Part shown: one piece after another, positions 26,240-39,469 of the stretch | Position numbering within the stretch: position 1 is the first letter of the stretch | How the letters are laid out: each line of letters begins with the position of its first letter | The notes under the pieces: model-generated | What the model was told of the DNA's origin: nothing | The model's database searches: none | What the model saw: only the letters and a program-made list of their open reading frames with translations | Translations under genes and position numbers: made by a program | NCBI GenBank assembly: GCA_036850595.1 | Contig: CM072155.1 | Coordinates: 7,319,475 to 7,383,474 of the forward strand | DNA from: Rhyacichthys aspro | Taxonomy: Eukaryota; Chordata; Actinopteri; Gobiiformes; Rhyacichthyidae | Direction of reading: 5' to 3' | DNA: 64,000 bases

Positions 26240-29200
26240 ATGCCGGGTGCGTACAAAGGGGAATGTGGGGATGAGGTGGACCCCATGCCATTCCTTGTTC
26301 CCTCTGACAAGGAACGCCTGGATGCTATGAATACACCCTATGACATCAAGCGCTCCTGCTGGGTCAAAGACGAGAAGGAGGCTTTCGTTGCCGGGGAGAT
26401 TCAGTCCGAAGACGGGGACAAAGTCACTGTCAAAACTTCCAAAGGCGCAGTAAGAAAACACAGACTTATGAAGAACTCATTTGAAAAGGTTGATGGTGAA
26501 CTTGTATTTATTCTCTGTTTAGACGGTGGTTGCAAAAAAGGAAGATGTCCATCAGATGAACCCTCCGAAATTCTTCCAGGCCAGTGACATGGCCAACCTC
26601 ACTTTCCTCAATGAGGCCAGCGTTATGGAAAACCTGCGCAGCCGCTATGTCAGCATGAGGATCTATGTAAGTGTAATAATAACAACATATTTCCATAATA
26701 TGGAAATATTTTTAGTTGTTTGGTTGTAGTTTGATTTTATTTTTACAAAGCATTAAAAATACAGTATCAATCAATTTCAATGCAATACAATAATATCTAC
26801 TATTATGAAGTATGAGTAAACTAAAAGTGTAGGTTTGCAGTCATTAGTATTTGGTCATGGCCTTCTGTAGTGACATTGAAGATAAATAAATATACAATAA
26901 GAGAGGAAGAATTTGCTACAAATCATGAAGACAATTGGTGTAGTGAACATCTAAATTATATCTAAGTTGACGCAATAAAGGTAAACATAGAAAGCAGTAG
27001 AAAAATACCAATGACGCTATAAATTATAAAAAGGCAGTTGAAAATAAGATAAATGGAAACAGAGCTCTCTTTAACCATACACAGAAACCTATGGAGTACC
27101 CTTTAATTGGCAACAACAGTACAGTGCAAACAGTGCGTGATCTTTTCTCTTCTCTCTCTCACACAGACCTACTCAGGCCTCTTCTGCGTGACCATCAACC
27201 CGTACAAATGGCTGCCCATTTATGGAGCCAAAGTGGCCCAGATATACAAGGGGAAGAAACGCAACGAAGTTCCTCCTCACCTCTTCTCCATCTCTGATAA
27301 CGCCTACCATGACATGTTGCTGGGTGAGCAGAGGAGTAGTGATTACTGGAGTGCTGCATTCAGAGGAAAAACGTTTGAGAGTAATGATGAGGAAGACGCA
27401 GAGGGGGGTCTTTGAAGAGCGGGAGAGGGGAAACCATTTTAATCAGTCAAATGGGGGCAAAGGAGCAAAGCAGAAAATAAGTGATGTTAGATAAATAGTA
27501 GACAGCGATGTGAAATGGACATGCAAGTGGTCTGTGGTGATGTGAATAAGCCCCTAGAGAGATGTTTGACAACCATTACACAGTTGTATGGGGAACGAGG
27601 GAGCAGGGCAGTTGCTTCAGGTCTGTAATCAGCATGCTGTGAGATGATTTGTTCAGGGAGTAGAAAAATACTTTGAAGCCATTATGTGGCGTCAGGGGAG
27701 AGCTGACAGCTGTCTGTGTGGTTCATCCTGCTGACAGGCGTGCTGCTAAGCACAGGACAGAGGACATCAACAGTCCTCTGATCTGCTCAGTGGGAAATCA
27801 GCAGGAATTATTCCCATCTCTCTCATACTCTGTGTTTGTCTCCTCCCCTGCCCTCGTTATGTCCTCTCATTGCAGAGCATGAAAACCAGTCCATGCTGAT
27901 CACGTAAGGACATCTTTTATCCATCTGAGCACAAATACTGTTTTTGTGTGTCTGCACTGTTGGTAAATGAACATTATGAACCATCCTGACTTGTCTTTGT
28001 TGTTTCTCTATTAGCGGAGAATCTGGTGCTGGCAAGACTGAGAACACCAAGAAGGTCATCCAGTACTTTGCCAATGTTGGAGCTTCAGGGAGCAAAGTCC
28101 AAGACTCCAAGGCAAGTGTGTTTATGCTTATGTATGTGCATAAACATGACATCTTTGGGTTTTCTGATCTGACACAAGTTCTCTCTTGTGTTTCCCTCAG
28201 GGCTCTCTGGAGGACCAGATCATTCAGGCCAACCCAGTGCTAGAGGCATTTGGTAACGCCAAGACCATCAGGAACAACAACTCCTCACGCTTTGTAAGCT
28301 AAAAAATACAGAACATGGCCATCCATCTCAGTGAAATCCACAACAACTTATACTTTTGCTTTTACCTTTGTAGGGAAAGTTTATCCGCATCCACTTTGGC
28401 CCCACAGCTAAGCTGGCTGGTGCTGACATTGAGACTTGTGAGTGAATTGCATTGAAGAATTCTGCTGTAAAGTAAACCTGGGTCTTCTGAATCAAACCAA
28501 AATATGTATTTATGTATCTATGTGTGTGCTTCAGATCTGCTTGAGAAATCCAGAGTGATATCCCAGCAGGCTGCTGAGAGAGGATACCACATCTTCTACC
28601 AACTTCTGTCTGGGAGAAAGCCAGAACTTACAGGTGAGACAAATCAAGCAACAAAATGTGGATGCAGCATATTTAACATAGATCTACTATAAATATATAC
28701 ATTTGGATGAGTAAGACTCCATATGTTAAATCACATCCATTTGCAAAAACTGCAAACGAAATCATATAAATATAATAAACATTAGTCTCACTATTATTCC
28801 TTCTGTGTCTTGCAGAGGCTCTGCTGCTGAACCCTGACCCCAAACAGTATGTGTGGGTGTGCCAGGGGGTCACTGTGGTGGACAACATGGACGACGGGGA
28901 AGAGCTGCTTCTCACTGATGTAAGCTAACATTTGTTCTCCTGATCTAAGCTTTTTCTGTGTCGGACTGAATTACTGTTAAATTGTAATTAATTGTGAGTA
29001 TTGTACCATCTGTTTTTTTTTGTTCATATCAATGCTGTGCAGCTCAAATGTTCCTTTTTCTGTCCTCTTTACATTTCCCATGTGTCCAAAGGAAGCCTTT
29101 GATGTGCTGGGCTTCACTCACGATGAGAAGATGAGCGTGTACAAGCTGACTGGAGGCATAATGCACTTCGGCAACATGAAGTTCAAACAGAAACCCAGAG

Positions 29201-32200
29201 AGGAGCAGGCTGACGTGGATTCCACTGAGGGTAAAAAAAAAGCCTTTCTTGCTGTTTGACTTGTTCTCTCCCTTTTCATGTTCAAGATACTTCTTTTTAT
29301 TGAGCACATCTAAAGCTTGTTACCGCTACCTGGATATTTTTACACTTCATTCTTCCCATGAATTTGGAATTTTTTGGTCTTTTGTTTTCAGCAAGTATTA
29401 CAAAGTTATAGTAAAAAATCTCATGATCTCCTTTTAGTGGCTGACAAAGTTGCCCACCTAATGGCCATTAACTCTGGTGAGCTGCAGAAAGGCATAACTC
29501 GGCCCAGAGTCAAAGTTGGCAATGAGATTGTGACCAAAGGTACTTCAAACACTTTCTTGTGTACACTAACATCTTTAGTAAAATGGAATACATATTTATA
29601 CATTCTTTGAACTCAAAATACCAGGTCAGAACCAGGATCAGTGCGTCTACTCCATCGGCGCTCTGGCCAAAGCCATCTACGACAGAATGTTCAAGTGGAT
29701 GGTGACTCGTATCAACAAGACGCTGGACACTAAGATGCAGCGGCAGTACTTCATAGGAGTGCTGGACATCGCAGGGTTTGAGATCTTTGAGGTGAAATAC
29801 ACTGGTGGTCAGGTTGTCGTATACGGATGCAGTAAACTGAATGAAGTTTAAGCAAGTCTTTTCTCCATCAGTTAAACAGCTTTGAACAACTGTGCATTAA
29901 CTTCACCAACGAGAAGCTGCAGCAGTTCTTCAACCACCACATGTTTGTGCTGGAGCAAGAGGAGTACAAGAAAGAGGGCATCGACTGGGTCTTCATCGAC
30001 TTCGGGCTGGATCTGCAGGCCTGCATCGACCTGCTGGAGAAGGTTACACACATTTATATTTATATTTGCTAATAGGAGTGTAAATCTTTCAGTGTCAGGC
30101 GATTCAGATTCAATTCTTGGGCGTCCCGATTCGATTCAGAAAGGATTTTTGATTTAAAACAAATTTTGAATAAGAACGATTCTTTTAATTTGATTTAGAT
30201 ATTTGTGACATGGCAAAATAATCAAAATACACATAAAAGTATGTAAAAAAAAATATAAGTCTTGTTCCAAACATGTTTCTCAGTAGTCCTTGTGCCACAT
30301 TGTTAGTTATTCCTTTAATTTGGTCGACTAAAAGCAGTGAGGGAAGGCTGAGTCTATGATTTGATTCGACCCAAAAGAATCTCAATTTTTAGATTTTCAG
30401 ATTTTCAGATTTTTTGTTACACCCCTAGTTTAACAGTATTATATTAACAGTGTTCCTCTTTTCCCTAGCCTATGGGTATATTTTCCATCCTAGAGGAGCA
30501 GTGTGTGTTTCCTAAGGCGACAGACGCGACCTTTAAGGCAGCTCTTCATGACAACCACCTTGGCAAGTCGGCTAACTTCCTCAAGCCAAAAGGCGGGAAG
30601 AAAGGACCCGAGGTTCATTTTGAACTGGTGCACTACGCCGGCACAGTGAGTCCTATCTTAACAGTAGCTTACATGGATACAGTGTGCTTGCTATGAGATT
30701 TTATAGTGCTACTGTAAATTTGATACTTATTTTTATGTTGCATGAATGTTTGGAATAAATGTTAGGGTAGAATAATATAACACAGATTTAAAAAATAGAT
30801 TTAAGCTTTAATATGTAGGATTTCCATAAAAAGTTCAGTTCATTCAAAAGCTGAAAATAAAGTATTACTTATTGATGAACACTGTGACCTGGTATGTGTC
30901 CTGCAGATTAATATTTAACACATAATACAGGAAACAGCTTAAAAAAGTGTCCTATTTAGTGCTCCAAAAAGTTAGTGCACTAATCGACTGAATGAGATAT
31001 GTGCATCTACTTCCTTTTCTTGTGTTGTGTTGAGGAGTTTGTTGCACCTCCCTCAGGTGGGCTACAACATCAGTGGCTGGCTGGAGAAGAACAAAGACCC
31101 TCTGAACGAGACGGTGGTGGGACTGTTTCAGAAGTCCTCCATGCCGCTGCTGGCTCTGCTCTTCAAAGAGGAGGAGGCCGCCGCTGGGACCAAGAAACAA
31201 AAGAAAGGCTCTTCCTTCCAAACGGTGTCCAACTTCTACAGGGTAACTCACTCACACACGATAAGACAAACAAACACACCTGTGCAAACGAACCTGTCAA
31301 CACGGCCGCTCACACTTCAATACTAAACCCAACAATGCTCCTTTTACTGCTTGTGTGCAACAGGAGCAGTTGAACAAGCTGATGAGCACCCTGCGAAGCA
31401 CTGCCCCTCACTTTGTCCGCTGCATTGTGCCTAATGAGTTCAAGCAGTCAGGTCAGTTTATGCACAAGCATTTGACATATCTCTCAGTAAATATAGGTTC
31501 TGATAACTGGGTGTCTTCCTCATCTTGTCAAGGTGTGACAGATAATCATCTGATCCTGCACCAGTTGGCTTGTAACGGCGTCCTGGAGGGTATACGCATT
31601 TGTAGGAAAGGATTCCCCAACAGAATGCAGTACCCAGAATTTAAACAGAGGTCATCATTTCCTCTATTAGAAATATTTAGTGTTTTATTGTTGTTATAGA
31701 TACTCATTTCAATTTAAATTAGCAGCATCATTTCACTATCCATATTTTCTTTTTCCTTGTATTGTTAGGTACTACATCCTCAACCCCAACGTAATGCCTA
31801 AGGGATTCGTTGACAACAAGAAAGCATCGGAGCTCATTCTAAGCTCAATCGACCTGGACAGTTTGGAGTACCGTATTGGCCACACCAAGGTTCACTCTCT
31901 ATAAATCTTACTGATAAATCAGTTTAATTTCTGTTAGTTTCTTCTCATATTTGCCTTCTTTGTCCTCTCAGGTGTTTTTCCGTGCGGGCGTCCTCGCAAA
32001 GCTGGAGGACATGCGCGATGAAAGGCTGACCAGGATCATAACCTTGTTTCAGGCTCGCCTCCGAGGAGTTCTCATGAGAATTGAGTTCAAGAAGATGGTA
32101 GATCGAAGGTCAGTATGCAAATATTAAGGTTGTAAATGAATTGTTTGTTTCTATGGTGATTTATTCCTGTTTAAATGTGATACAGAATTGCGCTGATGGC

Positions 32201-35200
32201 AATCCAGCGAAATGTAAGGAAGTTCCTTCAGTTGCGTTTCTGGGGCTGGTGGAAACTCTACACTAAGGTATGCCACATAAAGAAACCTCTGTTTAAAAAT
32301 CTGGAATAGTATTGAGTTTAGTGCAATACATTACGCATTACACATTTGTATTTAAGTATTGTGCATCTTTCTGTTTTATCTTTATGATTCAACCATGATT
32401 TTCAAATAAAGTAATATTGAAACAAAATAAGATAAGCATCATTTACACAATCACATTTACTATATTGCATATACATTTAAATTAGTATTTGTTTTACACA
32501 CCTACCAGATAAATCCACTCCAGCACAGCCATACTCATTTTTTATCCACTCTTTCCAGGTGAAGCCCCTGCTGATGGTTGCTCGTCAGGAGGAGATCTTT
32601 AAGGCGAAAGAGGAGGAGCTGAGAGTGGCAGTGGAGAAGGTGAAGGAGCTGGAGGGCAAGATCAAAGATCTTGATGAGAAGATGGTCACTCTGTCACAGG
32701 AAAAGAATGACCTGGCCCTGGCACTGGCTGCTGTAAGTGCACATCCACAGACTGTTGGGTTTAAACAGAACTAGAACTGGTGTCTCCCTATCTTATATTA
32801 TTTACCATAACATAAAGTCAATCATAGCACATTTAATCCCCTTTTTAAAACCTTAGGAGCAGGACATGCTGGGCGATGCTGAGGAGCGCTGCACCCAGAT
32901 GATGCACCAAAAGGTCCAGCTGGAAGAGTCAGTTCAGGTAAATGCATTTTAAAATGTTATATCACATAGCAACAGCAGGATGATTTAGTGGTCTTTATAG
33001 AGCTGCCAAAATAATTATAGTAATCACCTACGTGCTATTATTATTATTATCATATGTACACAAAAAATGTGTCTACTTAAATAAATTGACTGGATGAGAT
33101 TCTAAAGCTCTGACTGTGCACGCAGGATTTACGTGAGCGTCTGGAGGAAGAAGAGGGCACCACAGCTGCGCTCCATGGACAGAGGAGGCAGCTCGAAGGG
33201 GAACTGACTGAGCTGAAGAGAGATCTGGAGTCTCTTGAGTCGACATTGGCCAAGAGTGAAAAAGAGAAACAGGTAAACACACACTATTTGTCATGTTAAA
33301 CCAGTGGCCTTGAGAATAAACGGATTAGACGTTTAAATTCATTTTTTAATATTTTGCTCAGAGTCTTGACTACAAGGTGCGGACTCTGACAGGTGAACTA
33401 GACCAGCGGGATGATATTATCGCCAAGCTGCACAAGGAGAAGAGAGCTCTGGAGGAACTGCAACAGGTTCACATTTGAGGAGAAATTGTGCTTTTAACAA
33501 TAATCATAAAATTGAATGATTCAGCTTGTGACTAACATAACACTGTCCAATCTGAATGTAATAAGAAAACTCTGGAGGATCTCCAAACAGAGGAAGACAA
33601 AGTCAATCATCTAACCAAGACCAACAGCAAGCTCAACACCCAAGTGAACGAGGCATGTGAACATAATACCAATACAGCTTTGTTTTGATAATGTATTGAA
33701 TGCATGCATATACTGTAAGTTTGTGTTTGTTTTTGTAGCTGGAGGACAGCTGGGAGCAGGAGAAGAGGATCAGGGCCGAAGTGGAGAAAGCCAGAAGGAA
33801 GACAGAGGGCGACCTGAAGATGGCTATAGAAAACCTGAATGAGATGGAGAACGCTAAGCTGGATCTGGAGGACGTCATCAAGAAGTAAGTGTCATTTGTT
33901 TAAACTACATCCATTCTGAATCACCCTTTTTTAAACATCTTGTGTGTTTGTGCAGGAGGGACTTTGAGATTAACAACATGAACGCCAAGCTGGAGGACGA
34001 GCAGGCTCTCAGCTCAATGCTCAGCCGCAAGCTCAAAGAGCACCAGGTTTGTAATGAAAGGCCAGTGTTGTTAGCACTGCACTCGCTTCTAATGTGCTAC
34101 TTAGCATCAGTCGGATTCACAAATGTAGGTTTTAGTGTTCTAGCCATATTCGTGTATTTGTTTTTATGGATTCTATTTCACTTTTCTTTTTGCTATTATT
34201 TCAGGCCCGCATTGAAGAGCTGGAAGAAGAGCTAGAAGCTGAGCGGGCCATGAGAGCCAAGGTAACATTCACACATACTGATCTATTCATTTTTAAGCGT
34301 GTGATTTGAGTTGCTTGTTGTTTTGTTAGGTGGAGAAGCAGAGGGCAGACCTGTCCCGAGATCTGGAGGACCTCAGTGACAGGCTGGAGGAGGCAGGGGG
34401 AGCCACTGTCGCTCAGGTGAGTCGGACTGATGGCTGAATGTCAAACTTCTGTCCCAAACTTGTGACGCTGTGCTTTAGATCGAGCAGAACAGAAAGCGCG
34501 AGGCAGAGCTGCTGAAGCTGAGGCGCGAGCTGGAGGAGGCGGCGCTCCAATCGGAGGCCACGGCAGCTGCTTTGAGGAAGAAGCACTCGGACGGTATGGC
34601 CGAGCTGGGCGAACAACTGGAGAACCTGACCCGGCTGAAGGTGAAGCTAGAGAAGGACAAACTGAGCATGAAGGCTGAGATCGAAGACCTCAACTCTACT
34701 CTGGAGGCCACCCATAAAGCAAAGGTATGAAGATTATATTAGAAAAGCCAGACTTATTTCACTTCTTCATTCATTTATCTTTCACTGTTTATCCTTTATG
34801 GGTCACAGGGGTAAACCCAAGACATCCTCTGTTAATAATTGCTAACAAACAATCAACCATTCACACTCACATTCATCCCTAGGGGCAGTTTAGAGTAATC
34901 AATCCCCCTATACAAGCATGTTTTTGGATGGTGGGGGGAGTGTTTCTGGTGTTAGGGTGTGAGTGTATTTTTATTTTATTTTAGGTGAACTCTGATGCTC
35001 ACGCCCATAAGCTGGAGGACAACCTGGCCGAGGCTAATGCTCGCCTGGCTGAGATGGAGCGTACTCAGACTGAGCTCAACACTGCCAAAATCCATCTAAC
35101 TGGTAAAAAAACACATAAGAAATAACAAAGAATGATTGCAAAGGTCATTTCTACAACATTATCATCATATGTATCGGTTCTGACGAGGATATTCGGGGCT

Positions 35201-38200
35201 TTCAGAAACAGCCTCAGTAGATTTGATCATAGCCTACATACATACATACATATTTATTTTATTTTGCTTTTTTATGATATATTTGAAGTCCCAGGCCTCA
35301 GGAGCATATAATAATCTAAAAAAAGCTTTAACTGTACATTTATGTTTATAATTGTATTTCTATGTCAATATATCAATGCGTTTAGCTGAGAACAACGATC
35401 TGAGCAGGGAGCTGGAAGATGCACAGAGTAAGCTGACCCAGGTGACCAGGCTCAAGGCCACACTCACCTTACAGGTCGATGAGCTCAAGAGGCAGCTGGA
35501 CGAGGAGAGCAAGGTATGAACTCAGTCTTATTTATATACACCATATTTATGCACAATTATTACAGTTTTTCACAATTGATAAAATACTAGCTGCCATTCT
35601 CTCAATCAAATGGTCTGCTTAAACACATTTATCAACCTGGTCAGTCGTCTGTCAAAAAAGAACAAATTCTCGCTAAAAAAAACACATTTGACATTCTTAG
35701 GCTCATGAGTCAAAAAGATAACGACAGGAGGAAGAAGTTAGACACAATTATCACACTGTTGTCTCGATGAACACAAAAAACTCAAAGCTTAAAACACTTG
35801 TTGATAATGAACTGAAGCCAATGTAAAGACTTTTGAGGACGAGGACTATGGACTCAAAAAAGATTTTATACTTGAATCTTGAAATTTGCAAGTGATACAA
35901 TGACCGACGATGATTTAGATTAGAAAGTAAAGATATTTTGAGAAAATAATTTTTTACTCGTAAAAGAAAAGTTGTGCAGAAGATTTGTGTCAGTAAAAGG
36001 GTTATGTGCTACTGAAATACTACAGAACATAAACGTATACATGAATAAAACCCAAGTACTACAAATTTTCACCAAAAGACATGATACTGAGGACTTACTG
36101 TAGAGAATACAGTAAACTCTCCTGGTTTGGGAAAGTGTTTTTGACTTTATGTAAAAAAAAAAAAAAAATGAAACTGCATCTGTTTTAGAACCTTCAGTTT
36201 GTTTTGTTGAGCTTGACTCAGTGTCATTTTGTTTCTGATGATATTCTGAGGACTGTGTTTAGTTTTTTGCTCTGTGTGTGTTCATTTTGACAACTGAATG
36301 TTTAATATGACAACAGCTTTAGTAATTCAGTTTTAGTTTTAGTAATTGTGTTAGAGGTTTAGAGGAAGATGTTTTTAAGAAAATATGTCTTAGCAATTGT
36401 GATTGTGACCTCTTGATACTGCAGGCTCGTAACACTGCAGTGGTGGGTCTGGCCAATGCCCGCCATGACCTCTCGCTGCTGAAGGAACAGTTGGAAGAAG
36501 AGTCGGAGGCAAGAGGAGAGCTGCAGCGCCTTGTGTCCAAGCTCAACGCTGACGTCACCTCCTGGAGGACTAAATATGAGACAGACGCCATCCATCGCAC
36601 TGAGGAGTTGGAGGAAACAAAGTAGGGTGAATTCCTACAAGCACTATGTTTAAATGCCAACAGTTGTTTTTTTTATTACAGTTGCTCTTATCCTAAATTC
36701 TCTTTTGACTCTGCTTTTAGGCGTAAACTTGCAGTGCGTCTACAAGAAGCCGAGGAGGCGGCAGAGGCGGCCCAAGCCAGAGCAGCCAGCCTTGAAAAGG
36801 TGAAGCAAAGGCTGCAGGGAGAGGTGGAGGACCTCACCATAGACTTGGAGAAGGTAAACCTACATTACGGCTCATCAAGTTTAGAATAAATGCCAGTGTT
36901 AAATCTGTTCGCTTCTTGTGTGACCAGTCAAACGCAGCAGCTGCCGCTCTAGACAAAAAGCAGCGCGCTTTTGACAAGATGGCAGCCGAGTGGAACCAGA
37001 AGAACGAGGAACTACAGCTGGAGTTGGAGAACAGTCAGAAGGAGAGCCGCTCGTACATGACTGAGCTCTACAAACTGAAGACTGCCTACGAGGAGAGCCA
37101 GGATCAGATGGAAACTATCCGCAAGGACAACAAATTGCTCTCAGGTGCAGTTACCGATGAGATTATAAAGGGAAACCGTAGAACAACAAACAATAAAAGT
37201 TAATAACATAAGTGGCATTATTTCCCACAGAGGAGATAAAAGAGTTGGTTGACCAGCTCGGGGAAGGAGGCAGAAGCGTTCACGAGCTGCAGAAGGCCAA
37301 GAAGAAACTAGAAGTTGAGAAGGAGGAGCTTCAGATGGCTCTAGAGGAGGCAGAGGCTTCTCTCGAGGTACAGACAACCTGAGATGCATATGAGATCAAC
37401 ATATTAAATCAGGGGAAAATGTGACTTTCTGCTCTGAATGTGGTCTGTTTCAGGTGGAGGAAGGTAAACTGGTGCGTGTGCAGCTCGAGCTTGCACAGGT
37501 CAAGGCTGACATCGACCGCAGGATCCACGAGAAGGAGGAGGAGTTTGAGGTTACCAGGTCGGAACACACACAACATGGAAAAAGAGATCAACTTCTTTAA
37601 AGGTCATGTGTGATGAACTTTTAAGTGTGCAGGACTTATTATTTCTAACATAATCATTACTTGTGGTGTTTAGAAAGAACCACGCTCGTGCTGTGGAGTC
37701 TCTACAAGCCAGCCTGGAGGCAGAGGCCAAAGGTCGTGCCGAGGCTCTGAGGATGAAGAAAAAGATGGAGACTGACTTAAATGAGATGGAGATTCAGTTG
37801 GAGCATGCCAACAGGAACAACGCAGAGCTGGTCAAAACCCTTAAGAAGCTGCAGCAGCAGATCAAAGTAAGACGTTTATTTGAGCAGGAAAGAGACACTA
37901 CTTAGAAAAATCTTGTTTGGAAATGTGATACATTTGAAGTGAAAAACTTGCTAAAATTATGTGTGTGCATGTAAATGTGTTATTTACCACAGTTGCAAAG
38001 ATTGAAATTGACAAAAATCTTGGAGAAGTGGTTAAATTTTCATCCGCCCTGATGATTGGGTCTCTTTCTGCAGGACCTGCAGGTGCAGATGGATGAGGAC
38101 GCCCGTCTTCACGATGAGCTGAGAGAGAAGTACAGCCTGCAGGAGCGGCGCCTGTGTCTGATGCAGGCTGAGATGGAGGAACTCAGAGGGGGCCTGGAGG

Positions 38201-39469
38201 CATCTGAGAGGGCTCGCAAACAAATCGAACAGGAACTGGTGGACACCACTGAGAGGTTCAGTGAGATCAGCATGCAGGTTTGTATTTGTATAGAAATCAT
38301 ATACAAATATGCACAGCACTGGTATGATTTTATAGTGGTGTAATTTGGTGTAATTTAATCTTCTGTCTTTCTTTAGAACCAAAGTCTGACCATACTGAAG
38401 AGAAAACTAGAGGCAGACCTCACAAGACTGTCTACTGAGAATGAAGAGCTTATCTCTGAGTTTCGTGCTGCTGATGAGAGAGCCAAAAAGGCTGTGACTG
38501 ATGTGAGTGAGCTGACTGATCAAGAATATTCTAACTTAATATATAAACACTATCAGAATTGTGTTTTAGAAGTGAAAGAGCATTTAAGTTTTCTGAACAC
38601 TTATTTTCACTTGTTGAGCTGTTGGTCAGTTATTTTCCTGCACTTGAGCAAAGTTTTATGCTGGCTGCTAAGCTGACCACTGTCCTGACATCTGCATTTT
38701 AATTCAGGCAACACGTCTGTGTGAGGAGCTTCGACAGGAGCAGGACCGCAGCGCCCACTTGGAGAAGATCAAGAAAAACCAGGAGCAGAGTCTCCGAGAC
38801 CTCACCCTGAAACTGGAGGAGGCTGAGCAGCAGGCCCTGAAGGCAGGCAAACGAACCATCCAGAAACTAGAAACCAGGGTAAGGATAGCATATTATTCTG
38901 CAATTCCTGCTAATATGATTTATTAAAATGTACATAGTTCAGGATTTAATATGTGCCATTAGATCAAGGAGTTGGAGAATGAGCTGGACCAGGAGCAGAA
39001 GCGCCACGCAGAGACGGTGAAAAATCTCCGAAAAGGAGAGCGTCGGCTCAAAGAGCTGATCTTTCAGACGGAGGAAGACCATAAGACCAATCAGCGCATG
39101 CAGGAACTGGTGGAGAAACTCCAAAACAAGCTCAAGTCCTACAAACGCCAGATAGAAGAGGCTGTAAGTAGAAGTGCTCATGCTGAATGTAAATCATGCA
39201 TTTTTACACAGTGGCAGATTCCTTATAGTATAATGTTTCATAAATAAATGTCTCTTCCTATGGCACGGCAGGAGGAGCAGGCCAACTGCAGCCTGTCTAA
39301 ATACAGGAAGACTGTTCATGAGCTGGACGACGCTGAAGAGCGAGCTGATATCGCAGAAATGGCCCTTAATAAACTGAGAACCAGAAATCGAGCATCAGCA
39401 AATAAGGGCTTCACCTCTGTGGAGATTGTCCAGGTCACTAAACCTGCCAGTGGAGGACAGAAGGATTAG
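26240..39469 (+). CDS. myh16: Sarcomeric myosin heavy chain, MYH16 type, complete and intact
   Basis: Class-II muscle myosin: an ATPase motor on a coiled-coil rod, part of the thick filament. Coding exons: 26240-26449, 26523-26666, 27167-27323, 27876-27903, 28015-28111, 28201-28293, 28374-28437, 28535-28633, 28816-28919, 29092-29230, 29438-29539, 29625-29791, 29872-30042, 30469-30645, 31057-31242, 31364-31451, 31533-31650, 31769-31889, 31972-32108, 32186-32267, 32559-32732, 32857-32937, 33126-33272, 33362-33466, 33566-33652, 33739-33884, 33956-34046, 34205-34261, 34330-34416, 34479-34724, 34985-35102, 35386-35513, 36425-36621, 36721-36853, 36928-37144, 37231-37367, 37454-37557, 37674-37866, 38074-38277, 38377-38502, 38708-38878, 38963-39163, 39272-39469. 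They join in frame to 1943 residues. P-loop GESGAGKT 181-188; switch-2 region DIAGFE; loop 2 about 622-637 (Lys-rich); SH2/SH1 cysteines C689 and C699; light-chain-binding neck about 765-830; Pro831 opens the rod, which is heptad-repeated to about 1925. MYH16 rather than another muscle MYH is inferred from its place next to smurf1, as in humans. Introns 5 and 25 use GC donors. Confidence 0.93.
28112..28113 (+). other. myh16: Non-canonical GC splice donor (myh16 intron 5)
   Basis: The exon ends TCCAAG followed by GCAAGT, the strongest known GC donor context. The acceptor is the ordinary CAG before 28201. The join gives QDSKGSLEDQ in loop 1. A GT six bases on (AGT|GTGTTT) would also keep frame and add Ala-Ser, but fits the donor consensus poorly. 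Confidence 0.65.
30073..30427. mobile_element. Putative MITE in a myh16 intron
   Basis: Ends are inverted: left TAGGAGTGTAA (30073-30083), right reverse complement TAGGGGTGTAA (30417-30427), with further inverted GATTC/AATC-rich sequence inside. It has no coding content. The flanks show no clear target-site duplication, so the superfamily is not assigned. Confidence 0.45.
33653..33654 (+). other. myh16: Non-canonical GC splice donor (myh16 intron 25)
   Basis: The exon ends GTGAACGAG followed by GCATGT. The next exon opens CTGGAGGAC at 33739 after TTTTGTAG. Only this join keeps phase and gives QVNELEDSWEQEK, which aligns residue for residue with QVDDLEGSLEQEK of other muscle myosins. Confidence 0.75.
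34765..34945. repeat. Degenerate dispersed repeat in a myh16 intron
   Basis: Contains the series GGGTCACAGGGG, CCATTCACACTCACATTCA, GGGGCAGTTTAGAGT and GCATGTTTTTGG. I recognise this series from a very common teleost interspersed repeat. It is non-coding. I do not assign its class. Confidence 0.5.

Noticed and set aside
32559..39469. Long charged open frames in myh16 exons read as separate coiled-coil genes
   Set aside because: Each is one exon of the myosin rod; phases and heptads run on continuously across the introns.
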